DNA of 64,000 nt from contig NZ_JAHCDN010000001.1 of NCBI RefSeq assembly GCF_018413605.1, positions 496,001 through 560,000 of the forward strand, read 5' to 3'. Position numbers and translations under genes: made by a program. The notes under the pieces are model-generated. The model was given only the letters and a program-made list of their open reading frames with translations. It searched no databases and was not told where the DNA came from. Every line of letters begins with the position of its first letter. Positions within the stretch are counted from its first letter, which is position 1. Source of the stretch: Variovorax sp. PCZ-1 (GTDB taxonomy: Bacteria; Pseudomonadota; Gammaproteobacteria; Burkholderiales; Burkholderiaceae_C). Of the stretch, positions 18,229 through 27,550 are shown in pieces.

Positions 18229-18939
18229 ATGACTATCCCACATCACGTTGCTATTGTTATGGACGGTAATGGCCGCTGGGCGCGCCAGCGCTATCTGCCG
18301 CGCGTGGCTGGGCACAGGCAAGGTGTCGAGGCGCTGCGTCGCTGTGTGCGCGCTTGCGCTGATCGCGGTATCAAGGTGCTTACTGTCTTTGCATTTTCAT
18401 CAGAGAACTGGAACCGACCGCAAGAGGAAGTCTCGGGGCTGATGGATTTATTGATTACGGCTCTGTCGGGCGAAGTCAAGCCGATGCACGAGAGTGGTGT
18501 GCGCATCTGCTTCGTGGGTGATCGTTCGCGTGTATCTGAAAAAGTGCGCGCGGGTTTTGCGAAGGCGGAGCAATTAACACTCACGAATCAAAAAATCACG
18601 CTGAACGTTTGTTTTAACTATGGCGGGCGCTGGGATATTGCGCAAGCTGCGCAAAGAGTGGCAGCACGCGGGCAAGTGATCACGGAAGATGCGCTGAATC
18701 AAGAAGTGGCAACAGCGCATGTGAGTGACCCGGATTTACTGATTCGCACAGGCGGTGAATTTCGCATCAGCAATTTCTTGCTCTGGCAATGTGCTTACAG
18801 CGAGCTTTACTTCAGCGAGAAGCTTTGGCCAGATTTTGACGAGGCGGCTCTGGACACGGCACTGCTCGCATTTGCACAACGCGAACGACGCTTTGGCAAA
18901 ACCTCCGAGCAAGTCAGCAATGTGGCTGTGGCTGCATAA
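18229..18939 (+). CDS. uppS: Undecaprenyl diphosphate synthase
   Basis: A cis-prenyltransferase of 236 residues making the C55 lipid carrier for cell-wall and O-antigen synthesis. Visible: HHVAIVMDGNGRWARQRYLP with the catalytic Asp, GHRQGVEALRR, TVFAFSSENWNRP and DLLIRTGGEFRISNFLLWQ. The start is set by homology. A frame running back to 18046 crosses frr and the PE1 repeat and is not family sequence. No Shine-Dalgarno sequence is visible because PE1 lies directly upstream. Confidence 0.96.
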   Translation: MTIPHHVAIVMDGNGRWARQRYLPRVAGHRQGVEALRRCVRACADRGIKVLTVFAFSSENWNRPQEEVSGLMDLLITALSGEVKPMHESGVRICFVGDRSRVSEKVRAGFAKAEQLTLTNQKITLNVCFNYGGRWDIAQAAQRVAARGQVITEDALNQEVATAHVSDPDLLIRTGGEFRISNFLLWQCAYSELYFSEKLWPDFDEAALDTALLAFAQRERRFGKTSEQVSNVAVAA

Positions 18940-18963
18940 AGCGAACAACCCAAGGCCCCAAGC

Positions 18964-19800
18964 ATGCTCAAGCAACGCATCATCACTGCAGTTGTGCTGC
19001 TGGCTATTTTGCTGCCGGCGTTGTTTGCAAAACAACCTGAATGGTTGATGGGCGTGAGCTTGGTGCTGATTGTGTTGGCATGCTGGGAGTGGGGGCAGCT
19101 CAATGGGTACAGCAAAAAAGCATCGTGGCTGATGGCGCTGGATGGACTGGTGCTGTGTGCGCTCGCTTGGAAGTTTGGCTTACACGCGATGAAAACGCCG
19201 ATGCTCTGGCTGATTGTGGGATCGCTCTGGGTATTGGTAGCGGCATGGCTGATTCAGCGCGGCGTGAGCCGATGGCAAGAAGTGCCCCGCTGGCTGCGCG
19301 TGACTGGCGGTTTATTGGCTTTGGCGGCGGCTTGGCTGGCCATGGCTCAAGCCAAAATGATAGGGGTGAATTTTCTGCTTTCTCTGCTGCTGATCGTTTG
19401 GGTGGCTGATATCGGAGCTTATTTTGCAGGGCGGCGCTTTGGCAAGCGCAAGCTGGCACTCAGTATCAGTCCGGGCAAAAGCTGGGAAGGTGTGTATGGT
19501 GGGTTTGCCGCTTGTATGGTGCTGGCCGTCGCGTGGGCAAATGGCCAAGCCTCCTGGATGGACTCTGCTTCGCTCTTTCATAAGCTGCTGCAAGGGCATG
19601 GCTGGCTCTTGCTTCTCTTGGCGACAGCACTGATGGTGGCACTCAGTGTGGCGGGTGATTTGGTGGAATCACTGGTCAAACGCAGCTCGGGCATGAAGGA
19701 TTCCAGTAATTTGCTGCCCGGGCATGGCGGTGTGCTTGATCGTGTGGATGCGCTACTGCCCACGCTGCCGCTGGGCATGATGTTGTATTCGTTGGCATGA
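18964..19800 (+). CDS. cdsA: Phosphatidate cytidylyltransferase
   Basis: An integral membrane enzyme of 278 residues making CDP-diacylglycerol, the precursor of all membrane phospholipids. About eight hydrophobic segments are visible. The family signature spans SPGKSWEGVYGG and, near the end, SGMKDSSNLLPGHGGVLDRVDALL. It overlaps ispC by four bases (ATGA), so the two are translationally coupled. Confidence 0.96.
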   Translation: MLKQRIITAVVLLAILLPALFAKQPEWLMGVSLVLIVLACWEWGQLNGYSKKASWLMALDGLVLCALAWKFGLHAMKTPMLWLIVGSLWVLVAAWLIQRGVSRWQEVPRWLRVTGGLLALAAAWLAMAQAKMIGVNFLLSLLLIVWVADIGAYFAGRRFGKRKLALSISPGKSWEGVYGGFAACMVLAVAWANGQASWMDSASLFHKLLQGHGWLLLLLATALMVALSVAGDLVESLVKRSSGMKDSSNLLPGHGGVLDRVDALLPTLPLGMMLYSLA

Positions 19801-20978
19801 AAAAGCAAAAAATCACAATTCTTGGCTCGACGGGCTCCATTGGCAAAAGCACGCTTGATGTGGTCGCGCGTCATCCCGATCGTTTTGAGGTGTATGCGCT
19901 TTCGGCTGCTACCAATGTGGCTGAGATGGCTGATCAGGTGGCGCGATTTGCGCCGAAACGTGTTGTCATGGCGGATGTTGCTTCGGCGGATCAATTGGCG
20001 ATACTTTTGAAGCAAAAAGGGCTGATCGCCGGCGTAGAATCTGCGCAAAGTGCTATTGAAAGCATAGCATCTGATCCTCAGACAGATATCGTGATGGCGG
20101 CGATTGTTGGTGCAGCAGGCCTAGCGCCCTCACTCGCAGCTGCGCGCGCAGGTAAGCGCTTGTTGTTGGCCAACAAAGAAGCGCTGGTTGTGGGCGGTGA
20201 TCTGTTCATGAATGCTGTCAAAGCAGGTGGCGGCAAGCTGCTGCCGATTGACAGCGAGCATTCAGCTGTGTTTCAAAGCCTGCCTGAAGACGCGAGCACT
20301 TGGCAGCGACGTGTTGAGAAAATCATTCTCACAGCTTCGGGTGGCCCGTTTCGCACCCGAGATGTGGCTACGCTGCGCGATGTCACGCCAGCGCAGGCTG
20401 TCGCGCATCCCAATTGGGTGATGGGGCGCAAGATCTCTGTGGATTCAGCCACGATGATGAACAAAGCACTTGAGGTAATCGAGGCGCATTATTTGTTTGG
20501 TATGCCGCCTGAAAAAATCGAGGTGGTCATTCATCCTCAGTCCATCATTCACTCGATGGTGCAATACAACGATGCTTCCACAGTGGCGCAATTGGGCACG
20601 CCCGATATGCGTGTGCCGATTGCTTATGGTCTCTCCTGGCCAGAGCGCATGCAAAGTGGGGCTCATGCCCTGGATTTCTCCAAACTAGGCGCAATGACGT
20701 TTGAAGAGCCTGATCGCTCGCGCTTTCCGGGGCTGTTTCTCGCATGGGAAGCGATGAAGGCGCCCGAAGGTACTTGTGCAGTGCTTAATGCGGCCAATGA
20801 AATCGCTGTAGCCGCGTTTCTGGATGAAAAAATAAGGTTTGATCAGATCCATCAGGTCAATACAGAAACTCTTTCACGCATAGCACCCTCCAAACCCAGT
20901 AGTTTGACGGATTTGCTGGGGCTCGATGAGATCAGCCGCGAGGCAGCAAACCAAGTGGTGAAGGGATTGATATGTTGA
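19797..20978 (+). CDS. ispC: 1-deoxy-D-xylulose 5-phosphate reductoisomerase
   Basis: The second enzyme of the MEP isoprenoid pathway (also dxr), 393 residues. It feeds the UppS precursor pool. Visible: NADPH loop ILGSTGSIGKSTLD, AAIVGAAGLAPSLAA, ANKEALVVGG, metal and substrate block LPIDSEHSAVFQSL, and NWVMGRKISVDSATMMNK. Residues about 77-92 (IAGVESAQSAIESIAS) are encoded by a PE1 repeat in the variable segment before the AAIVGAAG motif. Compared with E. coli the total length there is nearly unchanged. It overlaps rseP by seven bases. Confidence 0.97.
   Translation: MKKQKITILGSTGSIGKSTLDVVARHPDRFEVYALSAATNVAEMADQVARFAPKRVVMADVASADQLAILLKQKGLIAGVESAQSAIESIASDPQTDIVMAAIVGAAGLAPSLAAARAGKRLLLANKEALVVGGDLFMNAVKAGGGKLLPIDSEHSAVFQSLPEDASTWQRRVEKIILTASGGPFRTRDVATLRDVTPAQAVAHPNWVMGRKISVDSATMMNKALEVIEAHYLFGMPPEKIEVVIHPQSIIHSMVQYNDASTVAQLGTPDMRVPIAYGLSWPERMQSGAHALDFSKLGAMTFEEPDRSRFPGLFLAWEAMKAPEGTCAVLNAANEIAVAAFLDEKIRFDQIHQVNTETLSRIAPSKPSSLTDLLGLDEISREAANQVVKGLIC
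20028..20068 (+). repeat. PE1 element inside ispC
   Basis: GCCGGC, AGAATCTGCGCA, AGTGCTATTG and CATAGCA. It is in the sense orientation, with the frame reading GCC GGC as codons. Confidence 0.92.
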
Positions 20979-22342
20979 CGATTGTGGCCTTTGTGGTGGC
21001 CTTGGGGTTGCTGATTGCCATCCACGAGTACGGGCATTACCGCGTCGCTGTGGCCTGCGGCGTGCAGGTGACGCGTTTCTCTGTGGGTTTTGGTACGCCT
21101 TTGCTCAAGTGGAAACCAAAGAAGCAGCATCCCGGGCAGGACACAGAATTTGTGATTGCGGCCTTCCCGCTGGGCGGCTATGTAAAGATGGTGGGGCAGG
21201 GTGAGGCTGCGCCTGCACATTTGAAAGCGGTATCTTTTGATGCGCAGCCTTTGCGCAAGCGTGCAGCGATTGTGGCGGCCGGGCCAGTAGCAAATTTGTT
21301 GCTAGCAGTTGCGCTGTATGCCATTGTTAATTGGATGGGCTCAGAACAGGCCAAGGCGATCATCGCGCAACCCCCTGTCACTTCCTTGGCCGCAGCGGCA
21401 GGTTTGAAGGCTGGCGACGAGATTTTGAGTGTCAGTGGTACTGATAGCGAGGCGGAGCCGATCCGTTCTATGGATGATTTGCGCTGGCATCTAACGCGAG
21501 CCGCGCTGGATCGTTACGACCTGATATTGCAGGTGCGCGAAGCCGGGCGTGATTCCACACGACAAATCAAACTGCCGATGACGCTACTGGATATCCGCGA
21601 GGCCGATGCGCAGATGTACCGCAAGATTGGCTTGGCCGCGCCACTGACTCAGCCAGTGATGGGCGAGTTGGTTGCCGGCGGTGCGGGTGACAAAGCGGGC
21701 TTAAAGCAGGGTGATCGCGTGCTTGCGATTGATGGTGTGGCGATGCGTGATGGTGGTCAATTGCGCGATGTGATTCGCGCATCTGTGCTGGGCGACCAAG
21801 CTGTGCAAAAAATCTGGACGATCGAGCGTGCTGGGCAAACGCTTGAGCTGCCCGTCGCAGTCTCCGTGAAAACAGAAGGTGGCAACAGCAGCGGCCGTAT
21901 CGAAGCCTTTGTGGGTGGTGCGCCTGCCATGACGCATGTAAGTTATGGGTTCTTTGAGGGCTTGAGCCTCGGCGTGCAAAAAACTTGGGACATTTCCATG
22001 CTGACCTTGCGCATGATGGGCAAGATGCTGATTGGCGAGGCTTCACTGAAGAATCTGAGTGGCCCACTCACGATAGCAGATGTCGCTGGCAAATCAGCCA
22101 GCCTCGGCTTGGTGCAATACCTTATTTTCCTCGCGCTCATCAGCGTTAGCTTGGGAGTTTTGAATTTGCTACCGCTGCCGGTTTTGGATGGGGGACACCT
22201 CATGTATTATCTGTGGGAGGCCGTCACGGGAAAAGCCGTGTCGGAAGTCTGGCTCGAACGCTTGCAACGCGGCGGGGTAGCTGTACTCATGGCCATGATG
22301 GCTGTTGCCTTGTTCAATGACGTGACACGAATCTTTGGGTAG
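20972..22342 (+). CDS. rseP: Site-2 intramembrane metalloprotease RseP
   Basis: An inner-membrane zinc protease of 456 residues that cleaves the anti-sigma factor RseA and remnant signal peptides. The active site HEYGH is at residues 18-22, and the third ligand motif is in LPVLDGGHLMYY near the C-terminus. Two PDZ domains lie between (PVTSLAAAAGLKAGDEIL and GAGDKAGLKQGDRVLAIDG). It is placed before bamA as in most proteobacteria, linking envelope stress to outer-membrane assembly. Confidence 0.96.
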   Translation: MLTIVAFVVALGLLIAIHEYGHYRVAVACGVQVTRFSVGFGTPLLKWKPKKQHPGQDTEFVIAAFPLGGYVKMVGQGEAAPAHLKAVSFDAQPLRKRAAIVAAGPVANLLLAVALYAIVNWMGSEQAKAIIAQPPVTSLAAAAGLKAGDEILSVSGTDSEAEPIRSMDDLRWHLTRAALDRYDLILQVREAGRDSTRQIKLPMTLLDIREADAQMYRKIGLAAPLTQPVMGELVAGGAGDKAGLKQGDRVLAIDGVAMRDGGQLRDVIRASVLGDQAVQKIWTIERAGQTLELPVAVSVKTEGGNSSGRIEAFVGGAPAMTHVSYGFFEGLSLGVQKTWDISMLTLRMMGKMLIGEASLKNLSGPLTIADVAGKSASLGLVQYLIFLALISVSLGVLNLLPLPVLDGGHLMYYLWEAVTGKAVSEVWLERLQRGGVAVLMAMMAVALFNDVTRIFG

Positions 22343-22397
22343 AGAAAACGTGGCAATGACGCTGCATTTTTTGCAGCCTTATGAGCTGCGCCATATT

Positions 22398-24704
22398 ATG
22401 ACTTTGCATCGAAAAACACTCTCGACGCGTGCTGTGACTACGCTCTGCGCTACACTTTTTGCGGCCACTATGCATGGCAATGCTTGGGCGATTGATCCGT
22501 TCACGGTGCGCGATATTCGTGTGGAGGGCTTGCAGCGTGTGGAGCCAGGCACGATTTTTGTGACCTTGCCTTTCCAAGTGGGCGACACTTACAACGATGA
22601 CAAGGCTTCAGCGGCTATTCGCTCGCTGTTTGGCTTAGGCTTGTTTAAAGATGTGCGTATCGACGTTCAAGGCAATGTGGTGGTGGTGATCGTTGAAGAG
22701 CGCCCGACCATTGCGGATGTGAGCTTCACAGGCACCAAAGAGTTTGACAAAGAGGTTCTCACCAAAGCCTTGCGAGAAGTAGGTTTGGCGGAAGGTCGTG
22801 CGTTCGACAAAGCGCTAGCTGACCGCGCCGAGCAAGAGCTCAAGCGTCAGTATCTCAACAAGAGCTTGTATGGTGCTGAAGTGATCACTACGGTGACACC
22901 CATTGACCGTAATCGCGTCAATCTCAACTTCAATGTGATCGAAGGCGATGTAGCCAAGATCAAGACGATCAACATCGTGGGTGCTCAGGCTTTCAGCGAA
23001 AGCACACTCAAAGGCTTGTTTGATCAAGATACTGGCGGATGGTTGTCTTGGTACACCAAGAGCGACCGTTACTCGCGCACCAAACTCAACGCCGATCTGG
23101 AAACCTTGCGCTCGTATTACTTGACGCGTGGCTACCTCGAATTCAAGATCGACTCCACCCAGGTGGCCATTTCCCCAGACAAACAAAGCATCAGTATCAC
23201 GGTGAATATCACTGAAGGTGCGCGTTTTGCAGTGTCTGGCGTGAAGTTAGAAGGCAACTACTTGGGCAAAGAAGAGGAGTTCAAGACTTTCGTCAAGATC
23301 GTTCCTGGGCAAGCATACAACTCCGAGCATGTAGCTGAGACCAGCAAAGCATTCACAGATTATTTTGGCAATTTCGGTTATGCATTTGCACAAGTGCAAG
23401 CGCGCCCAGACATTGACCGCACCAACAACACGGTGGTGATCAACCTGGTCGCGGACCCATCACGCCGTGCCTACGTGCGCAAGATCAATATCTCGGGCAA
23501 CAACCGTACGCGCGATGAGGTGATTCGCCGTGAATTCCGTCAGTTTGAAGCGAGCTGGTATGACGGTGAGAAGATCAAGCTCTCGCGTGATCGTGTCGAT
23601 CGCTTAGGTTACTTCAAAGCTGTCGAGATTGATACATCTGATGTGTCGGGTACGAACGACCAGGTGGATGTGAATGTCAAGGTTGATGAAAAGCCGACAG
23701 GTAACTTGACTTTGGGTGCCGGCTTCTCAAGCTCGGACAAATTTTCATTTCAGTTCAAAGTACAACAAGAGAACGTCTTTGGTTCCGGAAACTATCTCTC
23801 GGTTGATTTAAACACCTCTAAGTTCAATCGTGTCATTGCTTTTACGGCAGTAGATCCATACTTCACCAAAGAGGGTGTCTCGCGAGCAGTCGATGTTTAT
23901 TTTCGCAGCCAGAAGCCCGTCGACGAAAATTCCAGTGACTATCGCCTCAACACTCGCGGCGCAAGTTTGAGGTTCGGTGTACCGTTTTCCGAAAAGACGA
24001 CTGTTTTCTTTGGGGCAGGTGTTGAGCAAACCAGTATTGAGGTGGGAACCAATCTACCTGCAGCATATCTGGCTTACGCTAACAAAGCGGGCCTGAAAAG
24101 CACCTTGATTCCATTAACAGTCGGGTGGTCTAGTGATACGCGAGATAGCGCATTGGCCCCCAACACGGGGGAGTTGCAGCGCCTCAATGGCGAATGGGGC
24201 GTCGCAGGTGATGCGAAATACTTGCGTGGAAATTATCAATACCAAGCCTATAAGCCGCTCAATAAAAAATTCACGTTGGCATACAATGCGGAACTTGGCT
24301 GGGGTAAAGGCTTAGGTGGCACGCCATTTCCTGTTTTCAAGAATTTCGCAGCCGGTGGTTTGGGCTCGGTTCGAGGGTTCGAGCAAGGTACTTTAGGGCC
24401 ACGAGACATCACCGGATCTTACCTTGGGGGAGCCAAAAAGCTGCAAGGTTCCGTTGAGTTACAAGCTCCATTTCCAGGTGCAGGCAACGATCGTACCTTG
24501 CGAGTATTTACTTTTTTAGATATTGGCACCGTATTCGGAGAGCAAGAAAAATACAGCTTAAAGGACATGCGAGCCTCGACTGGGGTAGGGTTAAGCTGGC
24601 TTTCACCAGTTGGCCCGCTGCGCTTAGCCATCGCTAATCCCATTCGTAAGCAAGCTGGGGATAAAATCCAGAGATTGCAATTCCAAATCGGAACCACATT
24701 TTGA
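22398..24704 (+). CDS. bamA: Outer membrane protein assembly factor BamA
   Basis: The central subunit of the BAM complex that folds beta-barrels into the outer membrane. It has 768 residues from 22398, where a signal peptide starts (MTLHRKTLSTRAVTTLCATL..., cleaved after AWA). Five POTRA domains follow, beginning FTVRDIRVEGLQRVEPGTIF, then a 16-strand barrel with LGSVRGFEQGTLGPRD (the lid-lock VRGF motif) and a terminal Phe. ATGs at 22356 and an in-frame start at 22335 give longer, less signal-like N-termini. It overlaps or abuts rseP and skp. Confidence 0.97.
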   Translation: MTLHRKTLSTRAVTTLCATLFAATMHGNAWAIDPFTVRDIRVEGLQRVEPGTIFVTLPFQVGDTYNDDKASAAIRSLFGLGLFKDVRIDVQGNVVVVIVEERPTIADVSFTGTKEFDKEVLTKALREVGLAEGRAFDKALADRAEQELKRQYLNKSLYGAEVITTVTPIDRNRVNLNFNVIEGDVAKIKTINIVGAQAFSESTLKGLFDQDTGGWLSWYTKSDRYSRTKLNADLETLRSYYLTRGYLEFKIDSTQVAISPDKQSISITVNITEGARFAVSGVKLEGNYLGKEEEFKTFVKIVPGQAYNSEHVAETSKAFTDYFGNFGYAFAQVQARPDIDRTNNTVVINLVADPSRRAYVRKINISGNNRTRDEVIRREFRQFEASWYDGEKIKLSRDRVDRLGYFKAVEIDTSDVSGTNDQVDVNVKVDEKPTGNLTLGAGFSSSDKFSFQFKVQQENVFGSGNYLSVDLNTSKFNRVIAFTAVDPYFTKEGVSRAVDVYFRSQKPVDENSSDYRLNTRGASLRFGVPFSEKTTVFFGAGVEQTSIEVGTNLPAAYLAYANKAGLKSTLIPLTVGWSSDTRDSALAPNTGELQRLNGEWGVAGDAKYLRGNYQYQAYKPLNKKFTLAYNAELGWGKGLGGTPFPVFKNFAAGGLGSVRGFEQGTLGPRDITGSYLGGAKKLQGSVELQAPFPGAGNDRTLRVFTFLDIGTVFGEQEKYSLKDMRASTGVGLSWLSPVGPLRLAIANPIRKQAGDKIQRLQFQIGTTF

Positions 24705-24715
24705 AGTTGATTGTC

Positions 24716-25237
24716 ATGAAGTTCAAGTTTTCCCATGTTGTTTTGCAGGGCGTGTGTGTCTTGGCAATGCTCTTTTCTTCGGCGGCGCAAGCGCAGGAAT
24801 TCCGTATTGGTTTTGTGAATACGGATCGTATTTTCCGAGAGGCCAATATGGCTAAATCTGCGCAAACCAAGCTTGAGACGGAATTCTCCAAACGCGAGCG
24901 TGATCTTGTGGCGCAAGGTGAGACCTTGCGCGTAGCATCAGAAAAGTTCGAAAAAGAGGCGCCGACACTGTCTGAGTCGCAGCGCAATACGCGTCAACGC
25001 ACACTGGTTGAGCAAGATCGTGACTTTCAGCGAAAGCGCCGTGAGTTTCAGGAAGATCTCAATAATCGCAAAAACGAAGAGCTGCAAGGCGTGCTTGAGC
25101 GAGCTAACCGCATCGTTAAACAAGTGGCAGAGGCCGAGAAATACGATGTGGTTTTGCAAGAAGCGGTGTATTTCAATCCGAAGCATGACATTACTGATCG
25201 TGTGATCAAGGCGCTGGACGCTTCGGGCGTTCGTTGA
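24716..25237 (+). CDS. skp: Periplasmic chaperone Skp/OmpH
   Basis: A 173-residue periplasmic holdase that carries unfolded outer-membrane proteins to BamA. The signal peptide is MKFKFSHVVLQGVCVLAML..., cleaved after AQA. The mature part is mostly coiled-coil tentacles (KLETEFSKRERDLVAQGETL) with the short beta body FRIGFVNTDRIFRE and YDVVLQEAVYFNP. A TTG at 24701 overlapping the bamA stop could also start the frame, but ATG at 24716 fits the signal peptide. Confidence 0.93.
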   Translation: MKFKFSHVVLQGVCVLAMLFSSAAQAQEFRIGFVNTDRIFREANMAKSAQTKLETEFSKRERDLVAQGETLRVASEKFEKEAPTLSESQRNTRQRTLVEQDRDFQRKRREFQEDLNNRKNEELQGVLERANRIVKQVAEAEKYDVVLQEAVYFNPKHDITDRVIKALDASGVR

Positions 25238-25273
25238 TTTACTTGTGTGCTTGAAAGCGCGCAGGAGCAACGA

Positions 25274-26263
25274 ATGACTTGCACGCTCTCCGAAATCACT
25301 CGGGCACTGGGTGGTACATTGCATGGCGATACCACCCTTGCGATCAGCCGCATCGCACCTTTGGTGGACGCTCGTGCAGGTGAGATCAGTTTTCTCAGCC
25401 ATCCAAAATACGCGCCGCAATTAGCGCAGACTCAGGCCAGCTGCGTGATTTTGTCTGTCGAAGCGGCTGCAGGTATTCAAGACTGGGTGGCGCAAGGCCG
25501 CGCATGGATCGAAACCGATTCACCCTACCTCTATTTCGCCAGACTCACGCAATGGTGGAAGCAGCAGCATACCAAGGCCCTATTAGCTGGCGTTCATCCA
25601 AGTGCAGTGATCGACGCCACTGCGCGGATTGATCCGACAGCCAGCATCGGCCCGTTGAGCTTCGTGGGCGCTGGCGCTAGTGTAGGCGCGCATACGCGTC
25701 TAGCAGCTCGTGTGACGATTGAAGCAGGCTGTCAAGTTGGCCAACGCTGCATCTTGCACAGCGGTGTGGTGATTGGTGCAGATGGTTTTGGTTTTGCGCC
25801 TCGGCCAGACAAGTCTTGGGAAAAAATCGAGCAATTAGGCGCGGTGCGTATTGGCAATGATGTAGAAATCGGTGCGAATACTTGTATTGATCGCGGAGCG
25901 CTGGATGACACGATCGTTGAAGACGGCGTGAAGCTGGATAACCTGATCCAGATTGGCCATAACGTGAAGATCGGCAAGCATACGGCCATGGCGGGCAATG
26001 CTGGCGTGGCGGGGAGTGCCACGATTGGCGCATATTGCAGCGTAGGCGGCGGTGCGGTGATTCTCGGGCATTTGACGATTGCCGATCATGTGCACATTTC
26101 CGCATCGACCACCGTGACCCGCTCCATCAGCGAGCCGGGGCTGTACACCGGCATGTTCCCGATTGATAAAAATGCCGATTGGGAGAAAAACGCCGTGACC
26201 CTGCGACAATTGCACAAACTGCGCGAGCGCATCCGTGAGTTGGAAAAGCGCCTGACAGACTGA
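25274..26263 (+). CDS. lpxD: UDP-3-O-acylglucosamine N-acyltransferase
   Basis: Third step of lipid A synthesis, 329 residues. It has an N-terminal uridine-binding domain ([19 protein letters not shown]) and then a left-handed beta-helix of hexapeptide repeats ([19 protein letters not shown]). The catalytic His lies in the [14 protein letters not shown] region. AGGAG precedes the ATG at 25274, which rules out the in-frame start at 25247. Confidence 0.96.
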   Translation: MTCTLSEITRALGGTLHGDTTLAISRIAPLVDARAGEISFLSHPKYAPQLAQTQASCVILSVEAAAGIQDWVAQGRAWIETDSPYLYFARLTQWWKQQHTKALLAGVHPSAVIDATARIDPTASIGPLSFVGAGASVGAHTRLAARVTIEAGCQVGQRCILHSGVVIGADGFGFAPRPDKSWEKIEQLGAVRIGNDVEIGANTCIDRGALDDTIVEDGVKLDNLIQIGHNVKIGKHTAMAGNAGVAGSATIGAYCSVGGGAVILGHLTIADHVHISASTTVTRSISEPGLYTGMFPIDKNADWEKNAVTLRQLHKLRERIRELEKRLTD

Positions 26264-26283
26264 CCGAAAAAAGACTGAAAACC

Positions 26284-26721
26284 ATGATGGATATCCACCA
26301 AATCATCGAAAAGCTGCCGCATCGCTATCCATTTTTGCTGGTGGATCGCGTGCTGGAGATTGAAAAAGGTGTCTCCATCACCGGCCTGAAAAATGTCTCG
26401 ATCAATGAGCCATTTTTCCCTGGGCATTTCCCGCATCGCCCGGTGATGCCCGGTGTGCTGATGCTGGAGGCTTTGGCGCAGGTCTCGGCCTTGCTCGCGT
26501 TTGAAACCATGGGCGCGGAAGTCGATCCCGATGTCGTGGTTTATTTCGTTGGCATTGATGGTGCGCGTTTCAAGCGGCCTGTGGAGCCTGGTGATCAATT
26601 GATTTTGCGCTCTAAGCTTGAGCGTAACAAAGCGGGCATATATAAATTCAATTGCACAGCGCATGTTGGTCAAGAGCTTGCCGTACAAGCCGATTTGATG
26701 TGCACCATGCGCAAGGTCTGA
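26284..26721 (+). CDS. fabZ: 3-hydroxyacyl-ACP dehydratase FabZ
   Basis: A hot-dog fold dehydratase of 145 residues in fatty-acid elongation, competing with LpxA for hydroxyacyl-ACP. Visible: [19 protein letters not shown] and the catalytic block [22 protein letters not shown]. Start at 26284 or the next codon (MMDIHQ). Confidence 0.96.
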   Translation: MMDIHQIIEKLPHRYPFLLVDRVLEIEKGVSITGLKNVSINEPFFPGHFPHRPVMPGVLMLEALAQVSALLAFETMGAEVDPDVVVYFVGIDGARFKRPVEPGDQLILRSKLERNKAGIYKFNCTAHVGQELAVQADLMCTMRKV

Positions 26722-26731
26722 GAGATCACGC

Positions 26732-27538
26732 ATGACAGAGCCACGCATACACCCTACAGCTATCATCAGTGCAGATGCTGAGCTGGATAGCTCGGTGCAG
26801 GTGGGTGCGTACAGCTTGATTGGCTCAAAGGTACGCATTGGCGCAGGCACAGTTGTTGGCCCGCATTGTGTGATCGAAGGGCAAACGACGATTGGGCTTG
26901 ATAACCGCTTTTTCCAGTTCAGCTCCATCGGTGCGATCTCGCAAGACATTGCTCACGCCACGCAGCATGCGGATTTTCCTGCGCAGCTCATCATTGGGGA
27001 TCGCAATACAGTACGCGAGTTTTGCACCTTCAATTCGGCGACGCATAAAGAAGAAGGCATCACCCGCATTGGCTCCGACAATTGGTTCATGGCCTATGTG
27101 CATATTGCGCATGATTGCAAGGTCGGCAGCCACACCATCATGGCCAACCAAGCGACGCTCGCTGGGCATGTGCATGTGGGTGATTGGGCAGTGATTGGCG
27201 GCATGTCTGGCATTCATCAGTTTGTGCATGTAGGCGCGCATGCGATGATTGGTTTTCAAAGCCATGTGGCGCAAGATGTGCCGCCGTTTATGACGGTGGA
27301 AGGGCATCCTTTGGCTGTTCGAGCCATCAATTCAGTGGGCCTCAAGCGCCGTGATTTCAGCGCGGCTCGCCTTGATGCCATCAAGAAGATGCACCGTGCG
27401 TTGTACCGTGATGATTTGACGCTAGAAGCTGCTAAGACTCAGATCGCTGCTTTGAGTGAGTCATTCCCAGAGGCAGCTTTTGATGTGCAAACTATGCTGA
27501 ATTTCTTGGCGAGTGCCACGCGCGGCATTGTTCGTTGA
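26732..27538 (+). CDS. lpxA: UDP-N-acetylglucosamine O-acyltransferase
   Basis: First enzyme of lipid A synthesis, a homotrimeric left-handed beta-helix of 268 residues. Visible: [20 protein letters not shown], the catalytic His in [33 protein letters not shown] and a C-terminal helical domain ([20 protein letters not shown]). It follows fabZ by ten bases. Confidence 0.96.
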   Translation: MTEPRIHPTAIISADAELDSSVQVGAYSLIGSKVRIGAGTVVGPHCVIEGQTTIGLDNRFFQFSSIGAISQDIAHATQHADFPAQLIIGDRNTVREFCTFNSATHKEEGITRIGSDNWFMAYVHIAHDCKVGSHTIMANQATLAGHVHVGDWAVIGGMSGIHQFVHVGAHAMIGFQSHVAQDVPPFMTVEGHPLAVRAINSVGLKRRDFSAARLDAIKKMHRALYRDDLTLEAAKTQIAALSESFPEAAFDVQTMLNFLASATRGIVR

Positions 27539-27550
27539 ACTGCTCCCATC

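Noticed and set aside
21285-21330. PE1-like stretch in rseP (TAGCAAATTTGTTGCTA followed by GTTGCGCTGTATGCC)
   Set aside because: It encodes the conserved AAGPVANLLLAVALYAIV membrane region expected of RseP and lacks GCCGGC and the GTGCTA core, so chance resemblance is likely.
24838-24880. PE1-like words (AAATCTGCGCAAACCAAGC) in skp
   Set aside because: Only the TCTGCGCA part matches and the protein segment AKSAQTKLE is normal for Skp.
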